Assembly (NCBI RefSeq): GCF_964656455.1
Contig: NC_135714.1
Coordinates: 82,729,903 to 82,793,902, forward strand
DNA: 64,000 nucleotides
Origin: Halichoerus grypus
Taxonomy: Eukaryota > Chordata > Mammalia > Carnivora > Phocidae
Direction: 5' to 3'
Below, piece after piece: positions 11,926 to 23,840 of this stretch. Numbering within the stretch: position 1 is the first letter of the stretch; each line of letters opens with the position of its first letter. The position numbers were made by a program, and so were the translations under genes. The notes below the pieces were generated by a model that saw nothing but the letters and a program-made list of their open reading frames with translations, did no database searches and was not told the origin of the DNA.

Positions 11926-13115
11926 TTACACGCATATTATACCTTTTGTAGTTTTCCCACCCACAGGCCTTAGATACTCTGTTGTTTTGTTGACTGAAAA
12001 AGTCTTTATTCTTTTTGTTTTTCAGTTTTTGAGGATTCTATTGATATATCCTCTAGCTCAGAGGCTCTTTCCTCATCTATGTCCAGTGAACCCATCAAAG
12101 GCATTCTTCATTATTATAGTGTTTTTTTATCTCTAGCATTTCTTTTTGATTCTTAGGACTTCCATTTCTCTACTTACATTCCCCATCTGTTTCTCAATAC
12201 TGTGTACTTTATCCATTAGAGCCCTTAGCATATTAACTATAGTTGTTTCAAATTCCCGGTCTGTTATCCCAACATCCCTACCATGTCTAATTCTGCTTGC
12301 TGTGTCTCTCCAAATAGTGTTTGTTTGGTTTTTTTAACCTTTTGTTATGCCTCATAATTTACCTGGTACCAGGTAAAAGAACCTACTGTAAAAAAGGCCT
12401 TCAGAAATGTGGAGGGGAAGCATTCTATAGTCTTATGATTAGGTCTCATTCTTTTATTGAGCTTATGCCTCTGGATTGTGAACTTCATGAGTGTTTCTCA
12501 GTTTGTTTGTTTGTTTTCTGTTCCCTGAGAGAGGATAGGATGACTAGCGTGGGCTGCAGCTGGGTACTACCTTTCCCCAGGTCAGTTAGACTCTGATGAT
12601 ATCCTAGCAGGCTAGGCTCTGGTTAATTAGTTTTTCTTGAGGGCAGTCCTTGTTAAGAAAACGAGGGTCCTGGAGTATTTCCGAATGGTTCCTTTCCCCC
12701 ACTCCTCCTAGAAACCCAAGAGAATATTTCTCTAGTATTTACTGTGTGAGTTAAGCCTCATAATTTTGAGAGCCTCCTAGGACTGGGTCCCCTGGAGTTT
12801 TTAACTCTCAAGAGTTTTCCCCATCAAGCCTCTAGCAATTTGTTAATTATAGTTCAGGTTTCCTGCTACTAGTTCCTGAGGCAGTTTTTGCTTGAGGGTG
12901 TCTGCTTCTCTGTAAGTTATGACCACCTCTATTCACCTGTCTCTCTCTCCAGTCCTGGTGGCAGCAGTCTGCCTTGTGTTCTCTTCTCTCTCACGCATCT
13001 AAGAGGAATTGATTATTTTTCAGTCTGTTCAGCTTTTCACTTGGTGTTAGAATAGAGTGGTGTCCTTATATGAGGAACTGGGAACTGGAAGTTCCTCTCT
13101 AATCTACTTCTGGAA
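11926..13115 (-). mobile_element. Old LINE-1 5' part (ORF1 start and 5' UTR), antisense
   Basis: Continues rightward from the ORF1 remnant, as a minus-strand element should. 12050-12300 (CTCTAGCTCAGAGGCTCTTT; CATATTAACTATAGTTGTTT) is the reverse complement of the ORF1 N-terminal coiled-coil region of old LINE-1. 12330-13110 looks like its 5' UTR, including GTTAGAATAGAGTGGTGTCC near 13045. No promoter activity is implied. Confidence 0.6.
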
Positions 13116-13119
13116 TATG

Positions 13120-13952
13120 ACAGAATTTTAAACTTCAAAATTTTTTTTCATTTTATTGATATTATGTCCATCATTGAAGATTATACAGTATTGGCTCTTA
13201 TATTAATTCCAATTTTGTCTTCCTTTCTGTTGGCTTTGTTTTCTTCGCTTTGACTGACTTTACCAGCTCATATTCTAGGGACATACCTGCATTCTGTGTT
13301 TTAGTTGTAGAGTTTATTAAATCTATTAATTTAAGCTCAGTTATTGTATATTTGAATTTTATATGTTGTAGTTTATAATGTTTCTTATGATGTTTCTTAA
13401 ATTCTGAAAGAGGTATGTTTGATAAATACATTTGGTAATCATTTTGTCAGTTTCTCTTTATAATTCTAGAAGCATTCCTTATTCCTTTCCTTGAGGCACA
13501 AAGGCTTATGGTTGGTATGCCTTATTGGTTATATGTCATTTATCATGAAAAATTCCCTCATTTTTCCAATTAAATGCTTTTTTTGTTGTAAACCCTGCTT
13601 AATGAAATAGTATGTAGCTATTTCTATTTCTTCTTCTTAGTATTTGAAATATTCTTGGCTATTCCTATATTTTTAATCTTTCTTGATACTCTGCTTTATG
13701 AATGCTTCTTATTAATAGTAAACAGCTGGATTTTCTTCACTTGAAGCAAACTGAAAGCACCTGTATTTTGAAAGGAAAAGTCAACTCAACTTAATTATGT
13801 TAACTGATTCAAATGGTTTTATTTTTCCACCTTATTTTATATATACAATTAGCCAATTTTATTGTTTGCATCTCCCCTACTTTCCTTATTTGTATTTTTT
13901 TTTAAATTTTTAATTTTTAAATTAAATTTCACTGAATTTTTAGAAAGAGATC
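13120..13952 (-). mobile_element. Probable old antisense LINE-1 sequence
   Basis: T-rich sequence in the style of the antisense LINE-1 blocks elsewhere in the window. I cannot place it firmly in the element. A 77-codon minus-strand frame (13198-13431) matches no known domain. Confidence 0.35.
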
Positions 13953-13965
13953 AGAATACACATGC

Positions 13966-14177
13966 TTTCTTTTTAAAGATTTTATTTATTTACTTCTTCT
14001 AGAGAGGGAGAAAGAGAAAGAGCAGGGGGAGAGGCGGAGGGAGATGGAGTGAGAGAGTCTCAAGCAGACTCCACGCTATGGAGCCTGACATGGGGCTCGA
14101 TCTAATGACCCTGAGATCATGACCTGAGCCAAAACCAAGAGTTGGTTGCTCAACTGACTGAGCCACCTAGGTGCCCC
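13966..14177 (-). mobile_element. CAN-SINE with 13-bp TSD
   Basis: Full minus-strand SINE flanked by AGAATACACATGC (13953-13965) and AGAATATACATGC (14178-14190), which differ at one base. It carries an older-type middle (CTCAAGCAGACTCCACGCTA), as do several other diverged copies in this window. Confidence 0.95.
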
Positions 14178-14273
14178 AGAATATACATGCCTTTGTTCAC
14201 CATCAATAATTGGAAAGATTTAATAATAACTAAAAGTGGCATGAATACTATGATCTAATGCTTTAACATATAT

Positions 14274-14471
14274 CATTTTTTAAAAAGATTTTATTATTTG
14301 AGAGAGAGACAGAGAGAGCATGAGCAGAGGAGGGGCAGAAGGAGATGGACAGAGAGACAGAGAGGCTCAGAGCCCTATGTGAGGCTGGACACGGGGCTCA
14401 ATCCCATGACCCTGAGATCATGACCCGGGCTGAAGTCAGATGCTTAACCAACTGAGTCACCCAGATGCCCC
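14274..14471 (-). mobile_element. CAN-SINE with 10-bp TSD
   Basis: Full minus-strand SINE with TAACATATAT on both sides (14264-14273 and 14472-14481). It lies only 83 bases from the preceding SINE and in the same orientation. Confidence 0.95.
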
Positions 14472-14481
14472 TAACATATAT

Positions 14482-16064
14482 ATTTATTTATACATAGAAA
14501 AATTGTTGGCATTTATAAATTAGAGGCCATTTCTGTTAATGGGGGTTATTTCTATGTATTGGAATTTAGGGTGATTTTTTACTTTTTAAAAACATATTTT
14601 TCCATCAACTATTTAAGGTTTATAATGATGTTTTATAATCACAAAAAAGACAAAACTATTTTCTCTTTTTAAAGGTCTGGAGTATTCTTATTTAGGAGAT
14701 ATGTTTTGCTTGGCCTAATGATTCAGAATATCTTCTTAACTTACTTCTTGATCACACATTTCCTGAGCTCTTTCTCAACTAGCTTCTTTCTTCTACTCTT
14801 GGTGGTATTATTACTCAGGTACATGCTATATTTGACATCTGTGCGTTAAAACAGGAAACTAACTGCTATCTTAAAATAGTTTTGAGGGCATATATCTATA
14901 TCTATATCTCCTATATATCTGTATCTATTTTATATATTTCACCTAAAATGTGTTTTAGGACACAGTTTATCCCTAAGTGAGAGACTTTCTGTAGAGCAAA
15001 TTCAGTGAAAAGTATACAAGGGCTTGTGTTCTAAGTTAAATATTGTTGGTTTGACCTTGAAACTCAAAGAGGACATAATGATGTTCCACTAAGATAATCA
15101 AAAGTGTGAACGTCTAGGGTATTTAACTTAATCCTGTCTTAAACACAAAAAGTTATTATTATTATTTGTAGTCAATATTTAGATATTAATGAAGTTTGCC
15201 AATATTTTAATTCACCATTTGTAATTATGGTTCTCAGTCCAAGCAGAAAAGCATTTTTCCAAAACTACATCAGAGAATTTTTCTGATGAGCAAACTACCA
15301 TGTCTGTTTCCTCAGTATACATGGAAGGGAGAACAACCCTTCCTGGAATGCTGAGGCCCCTCCTGCAACAGGAAGACTGTCTTGCAACCACTGCGGCTTT
15401 GACTGCCACCACAAAATACCAATTGCTCTTTCACTATCCGTGCCAAAAAAAAAAGTGGAAGTTGCATAAACAGACTAATTCCTTCCTTGGCTCACTTTCA
15501 AATCAAAGTCTCAAATGGGCATGTCTGAATAGTGGAGTCAAATATATATAACTGAATCCAAGCTTCAAGGCAGTCGGGGAATTTGAGTTCTGACTCCATT
15601 TGGAGGAGTTATAACTTCTTATGTCTTTCTGCTCTGTTCTAGGCTCCTTAGGTTTTAGTGTAATACACTTGTTCTGCATTTAATTTTGTGATGGCATTTT
15701 TTTCTTTCCAAGGTTTTCAAAGGCTAGTTTTCAGCTCTTCCATTCATTAAAGAAGAGAATCTAATTTTATTTCAAAGATATTGCCTCCTCATTATCTCTG
15801 AGTATTCTTAATCTACTTATTTTAAAAACCCTTTTCAGAGTATTTCATTATTTTCCGTTGGTGTAAATTCTTCTGTTTGAGGTATCTCCTGAAAGCTGCT
15901 CTGTTGCAGATCACTGCTGGGAACCACTGCCTCTCAGTAACTGGGATAATATGGTGTTTTGGCTATCCGTGATCTTACAGGCCCATTATCCATGCCATTC
16001 ACCAGAGAGATTTTCTTAACATTCTAAGCTGACAGAAGCTGCTTTTCAGTAGCATACATTTGCT
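14482..16064. other. No recognised gene; TATATC-type microsatellite inside
   Basis: AT-rich. A short impure (TATATC)n array lies at about 14890-14935. The interval 15300-15551 holds an 83-codon open frame that is also partly open on the other strand; I recognise no domain and regard it as chance. Confidence 0.4.
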
Positions 16065-16294
16065 TTTTCTTTTTTCTTTTTTTTTTGTAGATTTATATAT
16101 TTATTTGAGAGAGAGAGAGAGAGAGAGGGAGCATGCAAGTGGGAGGAGGGGCAGAGGGAGAGAGAATCCTCAGGCTGGCTCCACGCTCAGCAGCGAGTGT
16201 TGATGCAGGGTTGGAACCCATGACCCTGAGATCACAGCCTGAGCAGAAATCAAAAGTTGGCCGCTCAACCAATGGAGCCATCCAGGTGCCCCAG
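16065..16294 (-). mobile_element. CAN-SINE with 9-bp TSD
   Basis: Minus-strand SINE with a GA microsatellite at 16108-16127 in its CT-rich section. ACATTTGCT flanks it (16056-16064 and 16295-16303). The tail complement is a T-rich run starting at 16065. Confidence 0.94.
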
Positions 16295-16535
16295 ACATTT
16301 GCTCTTTTTAAAAAATGATCTCTTTGTCTTATAGAATGGAACTCAAAGAGATTCTGTATGCTTCCTTTCTTATTTATATTTATTTCTAATAATGTTATTA
16401 GAAAAGTGATTTTATTAATAACATTATTTATTTCCTGAATGTAATACTTTCTGTGGGTCCTATTTTTGCAGACTCTGAATTTCCACACTTAAACTCTCCT
16501 TGCAATGACTAGACATGTTTATAGCTTAGTTATTG

Positions 16536-16738
16536 GGGTTTTTTATTTGTTTGTTTCTTTGTTTGTAAAATTTTATTTGAGAGAGAGAGCACGTGTGCAT
16601 GAGTGGGGCAGAGGGAGAGGGAGAAGGAGACTCCCCAATGAGCAGGGAGCCTGTCTCTCTGGACTCGATCCCAGGACCCTGACATCATGACCTGAGCCGA
16701 AGGCAGACACTTAACCGACTAAGCCACCCAGCTGCCCC
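16536..16738 (-). mobile_element. CAN-SINE with 16-bp TSD
   Basis: Minus-strand SINE, fourth in a row with this orientation. TATAGCTTAGTTATTG (16520-16535) and TACAGCTTAGTTATTG (16739-16754) form a 16-bp TSD with one mismatch. The tail complement contains GTTTGTTTCTTTGTTTG in place of the usual TTTAT units. Confidence 0.96.
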
Positions 16739-16754
16739 TACAGCTTAGTTATTG

Positions 16755-19204
16755 TTAAATGATTGTCATATGATTGCACATGTGTGATACCTACTCACTA
16801 TATAGTAATTAGGAAGAATCATCAGTTTACCTGAAATCCAGGTGATGAAGTTTAGTATTGTACTGGTTGAAGGCAGTTTTTTAACACCTTAGATAATTAT
16901 GCTGAATATTTAGGTTGATGTGGTTAGGGGTACATGAAACTCTGTTAAACCCCTCTTCTGGGATTTCTGCAGCCTGACAGGGGCTCTCTCTGAACTGGTA
17001 GAACCCTAAGCCAAGTACACTCAACATCTCCTAGCCTGACACCGCTTATTAATCTTTGCTTCAAAAAGATCATCTTTCTTTTGTCTTCTTGTAGGAAATC
17101 TTTAACTTCTATAAGATTTATGGGCTAGGGAAAGCTTTTTCACAAAGACCCAATCCAAATCCCCTGCAGGACCACTGTAATCTCATGAGTTTGTAAGATA
17201 AAGGTAATACATAAATGTATCACTGCTCTATTGCCTAGCAAAGGGTCTACTCATGGTGACTGATTAATTTTTGTGTGTAAAGTTTTCATTTAACACAAAG
17301 TCTAGGAAGTGAGAATGGCAGAATGGATAAATTCTTGATGAATTTTGACCAAGCTGGAATTCTTAATTTTTTTTTTTTAGTGACAAGTAGATGACCACCA
17401 TGACAACACTAGTATAAGAACAGAATAATCTTTTAGAGACTACTTAGATTATGGTGATTGAATCCAGTGGCACCTGTAGAATACTAACACTTTCTAATAA
17501 AAATGGAATGATTTTGCAAGTACTGCATATTGTGTTTAGAAATAATAATTTAAATTGAGATGGAAAATTGAATTAGATCAAAATAAAATTAATCCTATAA
17601 ATATATTTCCTCTAAAATTAGCATCCTTAAAAGTTAAATGACAACTAATTTATACTAAATTTATACTAAACTGTTCACCTCAAAAAGAACATTGTCAACA
17701 TTGCTACATTTTTAGGTGATTATTGTTAGTGACAACTCATAAATTGTACTTGTTAGACTGCTCTTTTGTATAGATGCCTCTTTTGAGTTGCTCGTGTTAT
17801 GTGCAATGGGGTCTTTGAACCCTTTGTTTTATCCATATAATGAGTAATGAAGAAATTTAAATTTGGGTCTCACATTTATGCTCAACTACAAATGTGGAAT
17901 CATTAGGCATGAAAATATGGGATTGTGTAAAAGAATGTGTCAATGGTCTGATTCTTCAAATTCCTACTCTTACCTCTTTACCTCTAGTTCATAGGCAAAA
18001 AATAAAAACAAAACTTTTTGATCCTCATTGTAGGTCTGTTACTATTAGCACACAGAGAGTAACACAAGAATTGTTTTCCTAATAGAGCTGGTAATGATAT
18101 AGAGCAATTCAGTAAAGACTACATAAAATAGGCTTGTAAATGATAACTTGAAAAGTGGAAAGCTCATTTATAAATGCATAAAGACAGTTAAAATATATCT
18201 ACTTATTTGGAGACCTATAGTGGCTCCATGATCCTTCTTTATTCTTATTCTATGCCTGCTGGGAGGGGAGAATGTTGTCATTTCTTTTTTAAATTTCCAT
18301 CCCTAATTATTGGCTACTCTTTCTGTCTCAGCTGAGTTTCAGGGCAGGCCACCCTGAAACTAAACCTAAAGGAGGGGGAGTAGTAGTTAAGGAGAGCAGG
18401 AAAGTTCTTTTTTGACTATGTTGACAACAGATAGCTCTATGCTCTCTGGTCCCAGCAGCTGTTTTAAGTGGATTCTTCTGTGGAGCGTTTTTATGGGTTA
18501 TGTGAAAGTCCTCATCCATTTCTGGATATTTCTTACCTGAAATACCTCTTCAAATTTTACTATTTTATCTGGTTGCTTACTCCCTCTGTAGCTCCCAAGA
18601 GTTTTCTCCAAAAAACTTCCTCACAAATTCTTTACAACTGGCTCTTTCATCAACTCAATGTGGCTGACAAATCTAAGAATCATGTAACATTTTTCTTCTT
18701 CTTCTTCTTTTTTTTTTTACGTTTAACTGCTTTATAAACTTGGCATTTTATCTGACACTTCCTTTGGAAAACATCATTTATTTTACTTTGGTGTCCCAGC
18801 TTAATCATATGCTCCCCACCATGAAAGTACATTCAAAATGTATATTGAGAAAAGGCTCTTTTTGCAATTAGCACAGCTTTGAACCCATGAGGCCCCATAA
18901 TTTCATTAAAGATCATAAGATTTCTTATGTTTTACCTTGGGAACTGCCAGAATCATAAAAAGGTCTACTTCCTGTTACCTAGAAAGTGATTTAGGTGTCA
19001 ATTATGTTTACTTAAATTATTGCTTCTTCCCTGAGGTGGGAGGTAGTGGGTACTCAGTGAAAAGGGGTTTAAGAGTTGCCATTTATTTTTATCACATAGG
19101 ATATTTTCAACTGTTGAAAACAAAAACATGCTCACTTCTCCAATAGGATAAAGTTAAAGGTTCCCTATAATTAAAAAAGATATTTCCAATTAAAAATATA
19201 TTTT
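16755..19204. other. Unrecognised AT-rich sequence
   Basis: About 2.4 kb without a supported gene or confident repeat. It includes a CTT/T simple repeat at about 18692-18719. 18540-18660 has a faint L2-like feel that I cannot support further. Confidence 0.4.
18692..18719. repeat. (CTT)n / poly(T) simple repeat
   Basis: TTTTTCTTCTTCTTCTTC followed by T11. No retroelement body is attached on either side. Confidence 0.85.
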
Positions 19205-19415
19205 GGGGGCACCTTGGTGGCTCAACTGGTTAAGTGTCTGACTCTTGACTTTGGCTCAGGTCATAATCTCAGCGTTATGAGATCAAGCCCCATGTCAGGC
19301 TCCATGCTCAGCACAGAGTCTGCTTGAAATTCTCTCTCTCCCTCTCCATCTACTTCTCCCTACCCCCCACTTGTGTGCTCTCTCTCTCAAATAAATAAAA
19401 TCTTAAAAAAAAATT
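19205..19415 (+). mobile_element. CAN-SINE, older type
   Basis: Sense SINE starting GGGGGCACCTTGGTGGCTCA, with the GAAATTCTCTCTCTCCCTCT-type middle and an AAATAAATAAAATCTT tail. The head is diverged and no clear TSD is seen because the flanks are A/T runs. Confidence 0.93.
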
Positions 19416-20164
19416 AAAAAAATTTTTTTTAAATTTCTATAAAGTTAAATATAATTCACTTATAATTTGGCTATTTTTCTTATATCTTATTCCCTAGGTC
19501 TCCACCCACCTCATTTCTTTCAAGTTGCCTGAATAATTATATTCTCAAAGGATCTTCAGTCATTCAGACTTTTGGTCTACACTGCATTTTGCTTCATGAG
19601 AACAGCAGACACCGACAAAAATGCAAGCCAACCATAGCTTTTAAAATTGCCTTTTGTTTTAAAAAATGTCAAAATGACTTCTCATTGTAAGACTAGAATA
19701 TTAAACATAAGATGCAAAAATAAAATTCTCATTCAACTGGTATATGCTCAGTTTTCTCCCTGCTTCCCCAACTGAATGTTGATTTACATTTATACAGAAT
19801 CACTTATTCTTTTCTTTTTGTTTCAAGGTTATTTTATATTTATTCACCTGCTCTTTTCAGCTTAAGGTATGAAAAAAGGCCACAAAAATCTTTGAAATTA
19901 GAACCAAGAGTATTGTTTGCATGAGGCTAGTTTCTACCAATTCTGTAGGCAGAGGCACTGGCGGTCAACTTTTCTACTTGCAACAGCAATGGATTTGACT
20001 ATGAAAAAAGGGGAAATTTTATTGGCCTTATACTACTTCAATTTTTCCCGTTGAGTATTTTAAATCTTTGTTTTACTGAACTATGTTGTGGGGACTTTGT
20101 TCTTCCTCCCTTCTTTCTTTTTATTCCTTCCTTCCTTCTTTTCCTTTATTTTGATTTAAATTCC
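19416..20164. other. No recognised feature
   Basis: AT-rich, with a CTTCC-type low-complexity patch at 20101-20150. No open frame or repeat that I can support. Confidence 0.4.
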
Positions 20165-20300
20165 AGTTTCAACACTTTGTAACAATGATTCACTTCCCTT
20201 ATCCATACAACTGGATAAATCAAACCTAGACATAAGTATAAAATGAAACAATGCATATGAAGGGCTAACATGGCACAGTGCTTTACATAGTATGACAAAG
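20165..20300 (-). mobile_element. Probable antisense MIR
   Basis: CTTCCCTTATCCATACAACT, then AATGAAACAATGCATATGAA and GGCACAGTGCTTTACATAGT, follow the order of an antisense MIR core (cell-cycle of old tRNA-derived SINE: count-column motif, then the 'cagtgcttagcacatagta' type end). Diverged. Confidence 0.6.
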
Positions 20301-20985
20301 TTATGTAGAAAATTAGGAAAGACACCAAAAACATTGGTATGGTTAGTCTCAGTCTAGGTTTATTTCTTCAGTCTATTATTTTTTGTTTCTTGCTGTTGGG
20401 GGAGCCTGGGCAGTTTACTAACTTTCATCTAGGTTCCTCATCAGTACTCCTATTTTCCATTTTATGTGGAGTCCAACATTCTTGCCAGGGACCCTAACCA
20501 ACCTGCTCAGCCTCTGCGAGCATTGTTTACTGAATACCTTCAAGTAGGGTCTGCCTCTGATTGGACAAACTTCCTGGAATCACAATTGCATCAACATGTT
20601 GAGGAGATGGGTGATAACCATTTGATGGCCCAGACAGAATTTTCTTACACTAGGTACTGACTCTGGTTCAGATCTGATCCAAGTTTACATGTCACTCTTG
20701 TCATTTAAAAAAAAATAACTTAAAATCACTAATGTTTGAATTATAAGGAAGATCAAAGCAAATAAACTAAAAAGCACATATTTCCTATAATTCAGACTTA
20801 ACAAATGTTAAGATTTGGCCATTTGTATTTAAACTTCATAAAAAGACTATTAAAAGTACACATAAAATTCCTCCTTTCCCAACCTTTCCCCTCCTTTCTT
20901 AGCTCGAAGAAACTTCTCTTCTAAAGTTAGCATTTATCTTTTTTATCTATGTTTTATAATTTACCATAATCTCATACCATCTTGT
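20301..20985. other. No recognised feature
   Basis: 20400-20660 has higher complexity and a 64-codon plus-strand frame (20466-20660). No splice-site pattern or family is recognisable, so it is not called as a gene. Confidence 0.4.
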
Positions 20986-21135
20986 GCTTTTAAAATTTGT
21001 GTATGTGATATCGTATTGTATGTATCTCTCTGAGTTATGCTTTTGTCATTGAATGGTCAGATTTATGTTTAAGGATATATTTAAGTCTAGGTTATTCATT
21101 TTACAGTATTCACACAATAGAATCTTCTTGTCCCC

Positions 21136-21166
<31 letters not shown>

Positions 21167-21345
21167 GTGTGTTGGACATTTGAGTTCCTTCTAGCTTTTC
21201 TTTACAAATAATGGTGGAAGGAGCATCTTTACACATGCAAGTTTTCTTGGCATATATGCAAGAATGTATTTCCCAAAGTGAAATTGCTGTGTTGTAGGGT
21301 ATGTATATCCTCAGATTCCCTTTGGCATATTGTTAGACTAAGATT
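20986..21345 (-). mobile_element. Old LINE-1 ORF2 end, antisense
   Basis: The order ATAGAATCTTCTTG, TTGGACATTTGAGTTCCTTC, ATAATGGTGGAAGGAGCATC and AAAGTGAAATTGCTGTGTTG is the reverse complement of the C-terminal ORF2 region of an old LINE-1 (L1M type). A GT repeat has expanded inside it. Confidence 0.7.
21136..21172. repeat. (GT)n microsatellite
   Basis: About 18 GT units with one interruption (GC) at 21161-21162, inside the antisense LINE-1 relic. Confidence 0.97.
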
Positions 21346-21611
21346 TCTTTCTACCAACCTGGGCTGTCATACTTGGCTGCCATTCCAAACAAAAAGAGAA
21401 ATCATTTGGGATAAGGTGTGCCTGGCACCTTTTATTGGGCTAACAGTGTAGCATGAACCCTGTTCTTGGTCACCACTTTCACAGCACATTAATTGCTAAA
21501 GTACCCACAGAACCAGACATTATTAACATCCCACATCATTAGTTTACTTTGTAAGGGTTTATATGTCTTGACTGGAAAATAATTCTACTAGATTAAAAAC
21601 ACGTTACCCAG

Positions 21612-21810
21612 GGGCGCCTGGGTGGCTCAGTCGTTAGGCATCTGCCTTCGGCTCAGGTCATGATCTCAGGGTCCTGGTATATCGAGCCCCGCATCGAGCT
21701 CCTTGCTCGGCGGGAAGCCTGCTTCTCCCTCTCCCACTCCCCGTGCTTGTGTTCCCTCTCTCGCTGTGCCTCTCTCTGTCAAATAAATAAATAAAATCTT
21801 AAAAAAAAAA
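21612..21810 (+). mobile_element. Young CAN-SINE with 17-bp TSD
   Basis: Sense SINE close to the best-preserved copies in the window (GGCGCCTGGGTGGCTCAG head, CTTCGGCTCAGGTCATGATC, CTGCTTCTCCCTCTCCCACT). AAAAACACGTTACCCAG flanks it perfectly (21595-21611 and 21811-21827). The exact right-hand boundary within the A run is arbitrary by a few bases. Confidence 0.98.
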
Positions 21811-21827
21811 AAAAACACGTTACCCAG

Positions 21828-22349
21828 CATGCTTTGAAAAGATAAAACATAATCTCTCATTTTCTTTGAGATCAGAAATCAGTGACTGGCAGGTCGTTAT
21901 CTAAATTACGAATTTTGCCAAAGTCATGAAAGCAAGTTCTAAAAACAGACAAAAATCCACTTTATTGGGATTTTATTATTTAGTTGTGGTTAATATTTAC
22001 TTCATGTAACACAACTGGATCATAGCTAATCATTCACTTGGATCTAAATGTTAATTGTGTGTTAACAGATAAAGCTTTCTCAGAATGAAAAGAGTACTTG
22101 AGTTTTATCCAAAAAATAAAGAAAATCCCCACACAAATGACTTGTTAGATTTAGTTTGTAGTGGCAGCTGGATGAACATGATTAAAAAGCATTAGTCTTC
22201 AGTTAAGGAGTTAATGAGTTATATATCATAAATGTTTGGAAGATAGAAAAGTATTAAAAAATAATCATTATTTTAAAACGCTAAATGAATGAATATATAA
22301 CATGTATATGACACCTCTGAATGACAAGTCCATGTCCAAATTATCTTTG
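21828..22349. other. No recognised feature
   Basis: AT-rich sequence with no open frame of note and no repeat that I can support. Confidence 0.4.
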
Positions 22350-22440
22350 TGTCCTTTGTGGTCTCAAGCACAATACTTTGTGCATGGAAAATGCTAAATA
22401 GCAATTGCTGAATGAATGAATTAATGAATGGACAAATGAT
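22350..22440 (+). mobile_element. Short MIR/L2-type tail
   Basis: CAAGCACAATACTTTGTGCA through GCAATTGCTGAATGAATGAA resembles the 'cacagtgcctggcacatag...aaatgtttgttgaatgaatga' ending shared by MIR and L2 copies. Too short to decide between them. Confidence 0.5.
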
Positions 22441-23032
22441 GCTTGAAATGGTAACAGGAGATGCACAGATTTGTTTGCTTTCTCATTAGGAATAAAATCA
22501 GGCAACAGAATATTAAAATTAGAATATATCCTAGTGTCATATTTGATTATAATATAAAAAGGGTTTTTAACAGTAGATGTTTTTGTTAATTCAAAATTGG
22601 AGAGGTTATCTATTCTGTAATATTTAAAACCCATTTCTCAAAGTAGTATTTCTTCATTCAATTTGAAACTTTTAGCAAAATGACTCCTTGACACCTATAG
22701 CATCATCTAGAAAATGTTATGGGGACTTAGTTATAATTATCTGTTAGGCTTTTTTGTGCATAACTAAGACTATTACCTAGTCTCTTGGGTCTTGCTACTA
22801 CCTTGTACTACATGACAGACGTTTGGGTAGCTGTGGTCAAGCAGACTGGTCACTTCAGAGTTTGAACCACATGCAAAAGAAAACATAATATTGAGACAGA
22901 ATGCTGAAAAATGTATAAACCAGGAAATTAAAAGGATGAGTTATGACCAACATTATTATTTTTAATGAGATAAGACAACTTTATCAGAATATACTTGCAT
23001 GTAGTAAGGAAATACTGTTTCATAAAATTGTG
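22441..23032. other. No recognised feature
   Basis: AT-rich; a 97-codon minus-strand frame (22341-22634) overlaps the MIR/L2-like tail and has no recognisable domain. Confidence 0.4.
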
Positions 23033-23236
23033 TATATATATATATATACTTTTTTAAGATTTTATTTGCAAGAGAGAGAGAAAGAGAACATGAGTAGTGG
23101 GGAAAGAGCAGAGGGAGAGGGAGAAGCAGACTCCCTGCTGAGCAGGGAGCCCAAAGCAGGGCTCCATCCCAGGACCTGAGATCATGACCTGAGCTGAAGG
23201 CAGACACTTAACAAACTGAGCCACCCAGGTGCCCCA
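23033..23236 (-). mobile_element. CAN-SINE next to a (TA)n tract
   Basis: Minus-strand SINE body at about 23050-23236, ending GGGGCACCTGGGTGGCTCAG on the minus strand. A (TA)9 tract (23033-23049) adjoins the tail complement. The flanks read ATATATA and ATATAAATATA, so a TSD is likely but cannot be separated from the tract. Confidence 0.94.
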
Positions 23237-23710
23237 TATAAATATATTTTTGAATGCAGTTTTGTGATTCAAAATATATTTCCTCCCATGGTTACAATAA
23301 AAATATTTGGAAGCTAATCTCTTAAGAGACACAGAGGGGTAGGAATTTTAAAAAGTGACCACAATAAGTAGACAAAGGCAAAAATCAAGATAATGTGGTT
23401 ATGGAAACCAAGGATAGAGAGCATTTTTAAAAAGGAGGGAGCAGTCAACAGTATCACTTGCTATAGTAAAATTAAGTAAGATAAGGTAAGAAGGGTTAAT
23501 TTGATTTAGTAATAATGAGGCCATAAATGATTTTGTTTCATTTCAGCCATGAGGTGGGGATTGATTAGGATAACAAGTCAATGGTATTAAGGAATTAGTC
23601 AAGTAAATACGTAACACTTCTTAGTTCACAAGAGGACCAAGGCTAGACTATGTTACATATCAATTCAAATCCTATGTAAAGATTTCTAAGCACAGATAAC
23701 ACATACCCAG
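23237..23710. other. No recognised feature
   Basis: Purine-rich AT-biased sequence; no gene and no repeat that I can name. Confidence 0.4.
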
Positions 23711-23840
23711 ATGACTACTATGTACCAGACACTCTTCTAAGCCTTTCACATTCGTTAATCTTTACAATCACCCTATAGAGTAAGGGTTATGACTACCTCT
23801 TCACTAGATGAGGCACAGAGAAGTACTAAGGATTTAAATA
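23711..23840 (+). mobile_element. MIR (mammalian-wide interspersed repeat)
   Basis: TACTATGTACCAGACACTCT, TTAATCTTTACAATCACCCT and GATGAGGCACAGAGAAG follow the MIR core and 3' domain in order. Sense orientation, diverged. Confidence 0.87.

Noticed and set aside
16093..16488. 131-codon minus-strand frame
   Set aside because: Most of it reads through a minus-strand SINE and its T-rich tail; it has no independent support.
20466..20660. 64-codon frame with mixed composition
   Set aside because: Short, with no recognisable family and no convincing splice sites or promoter around it.
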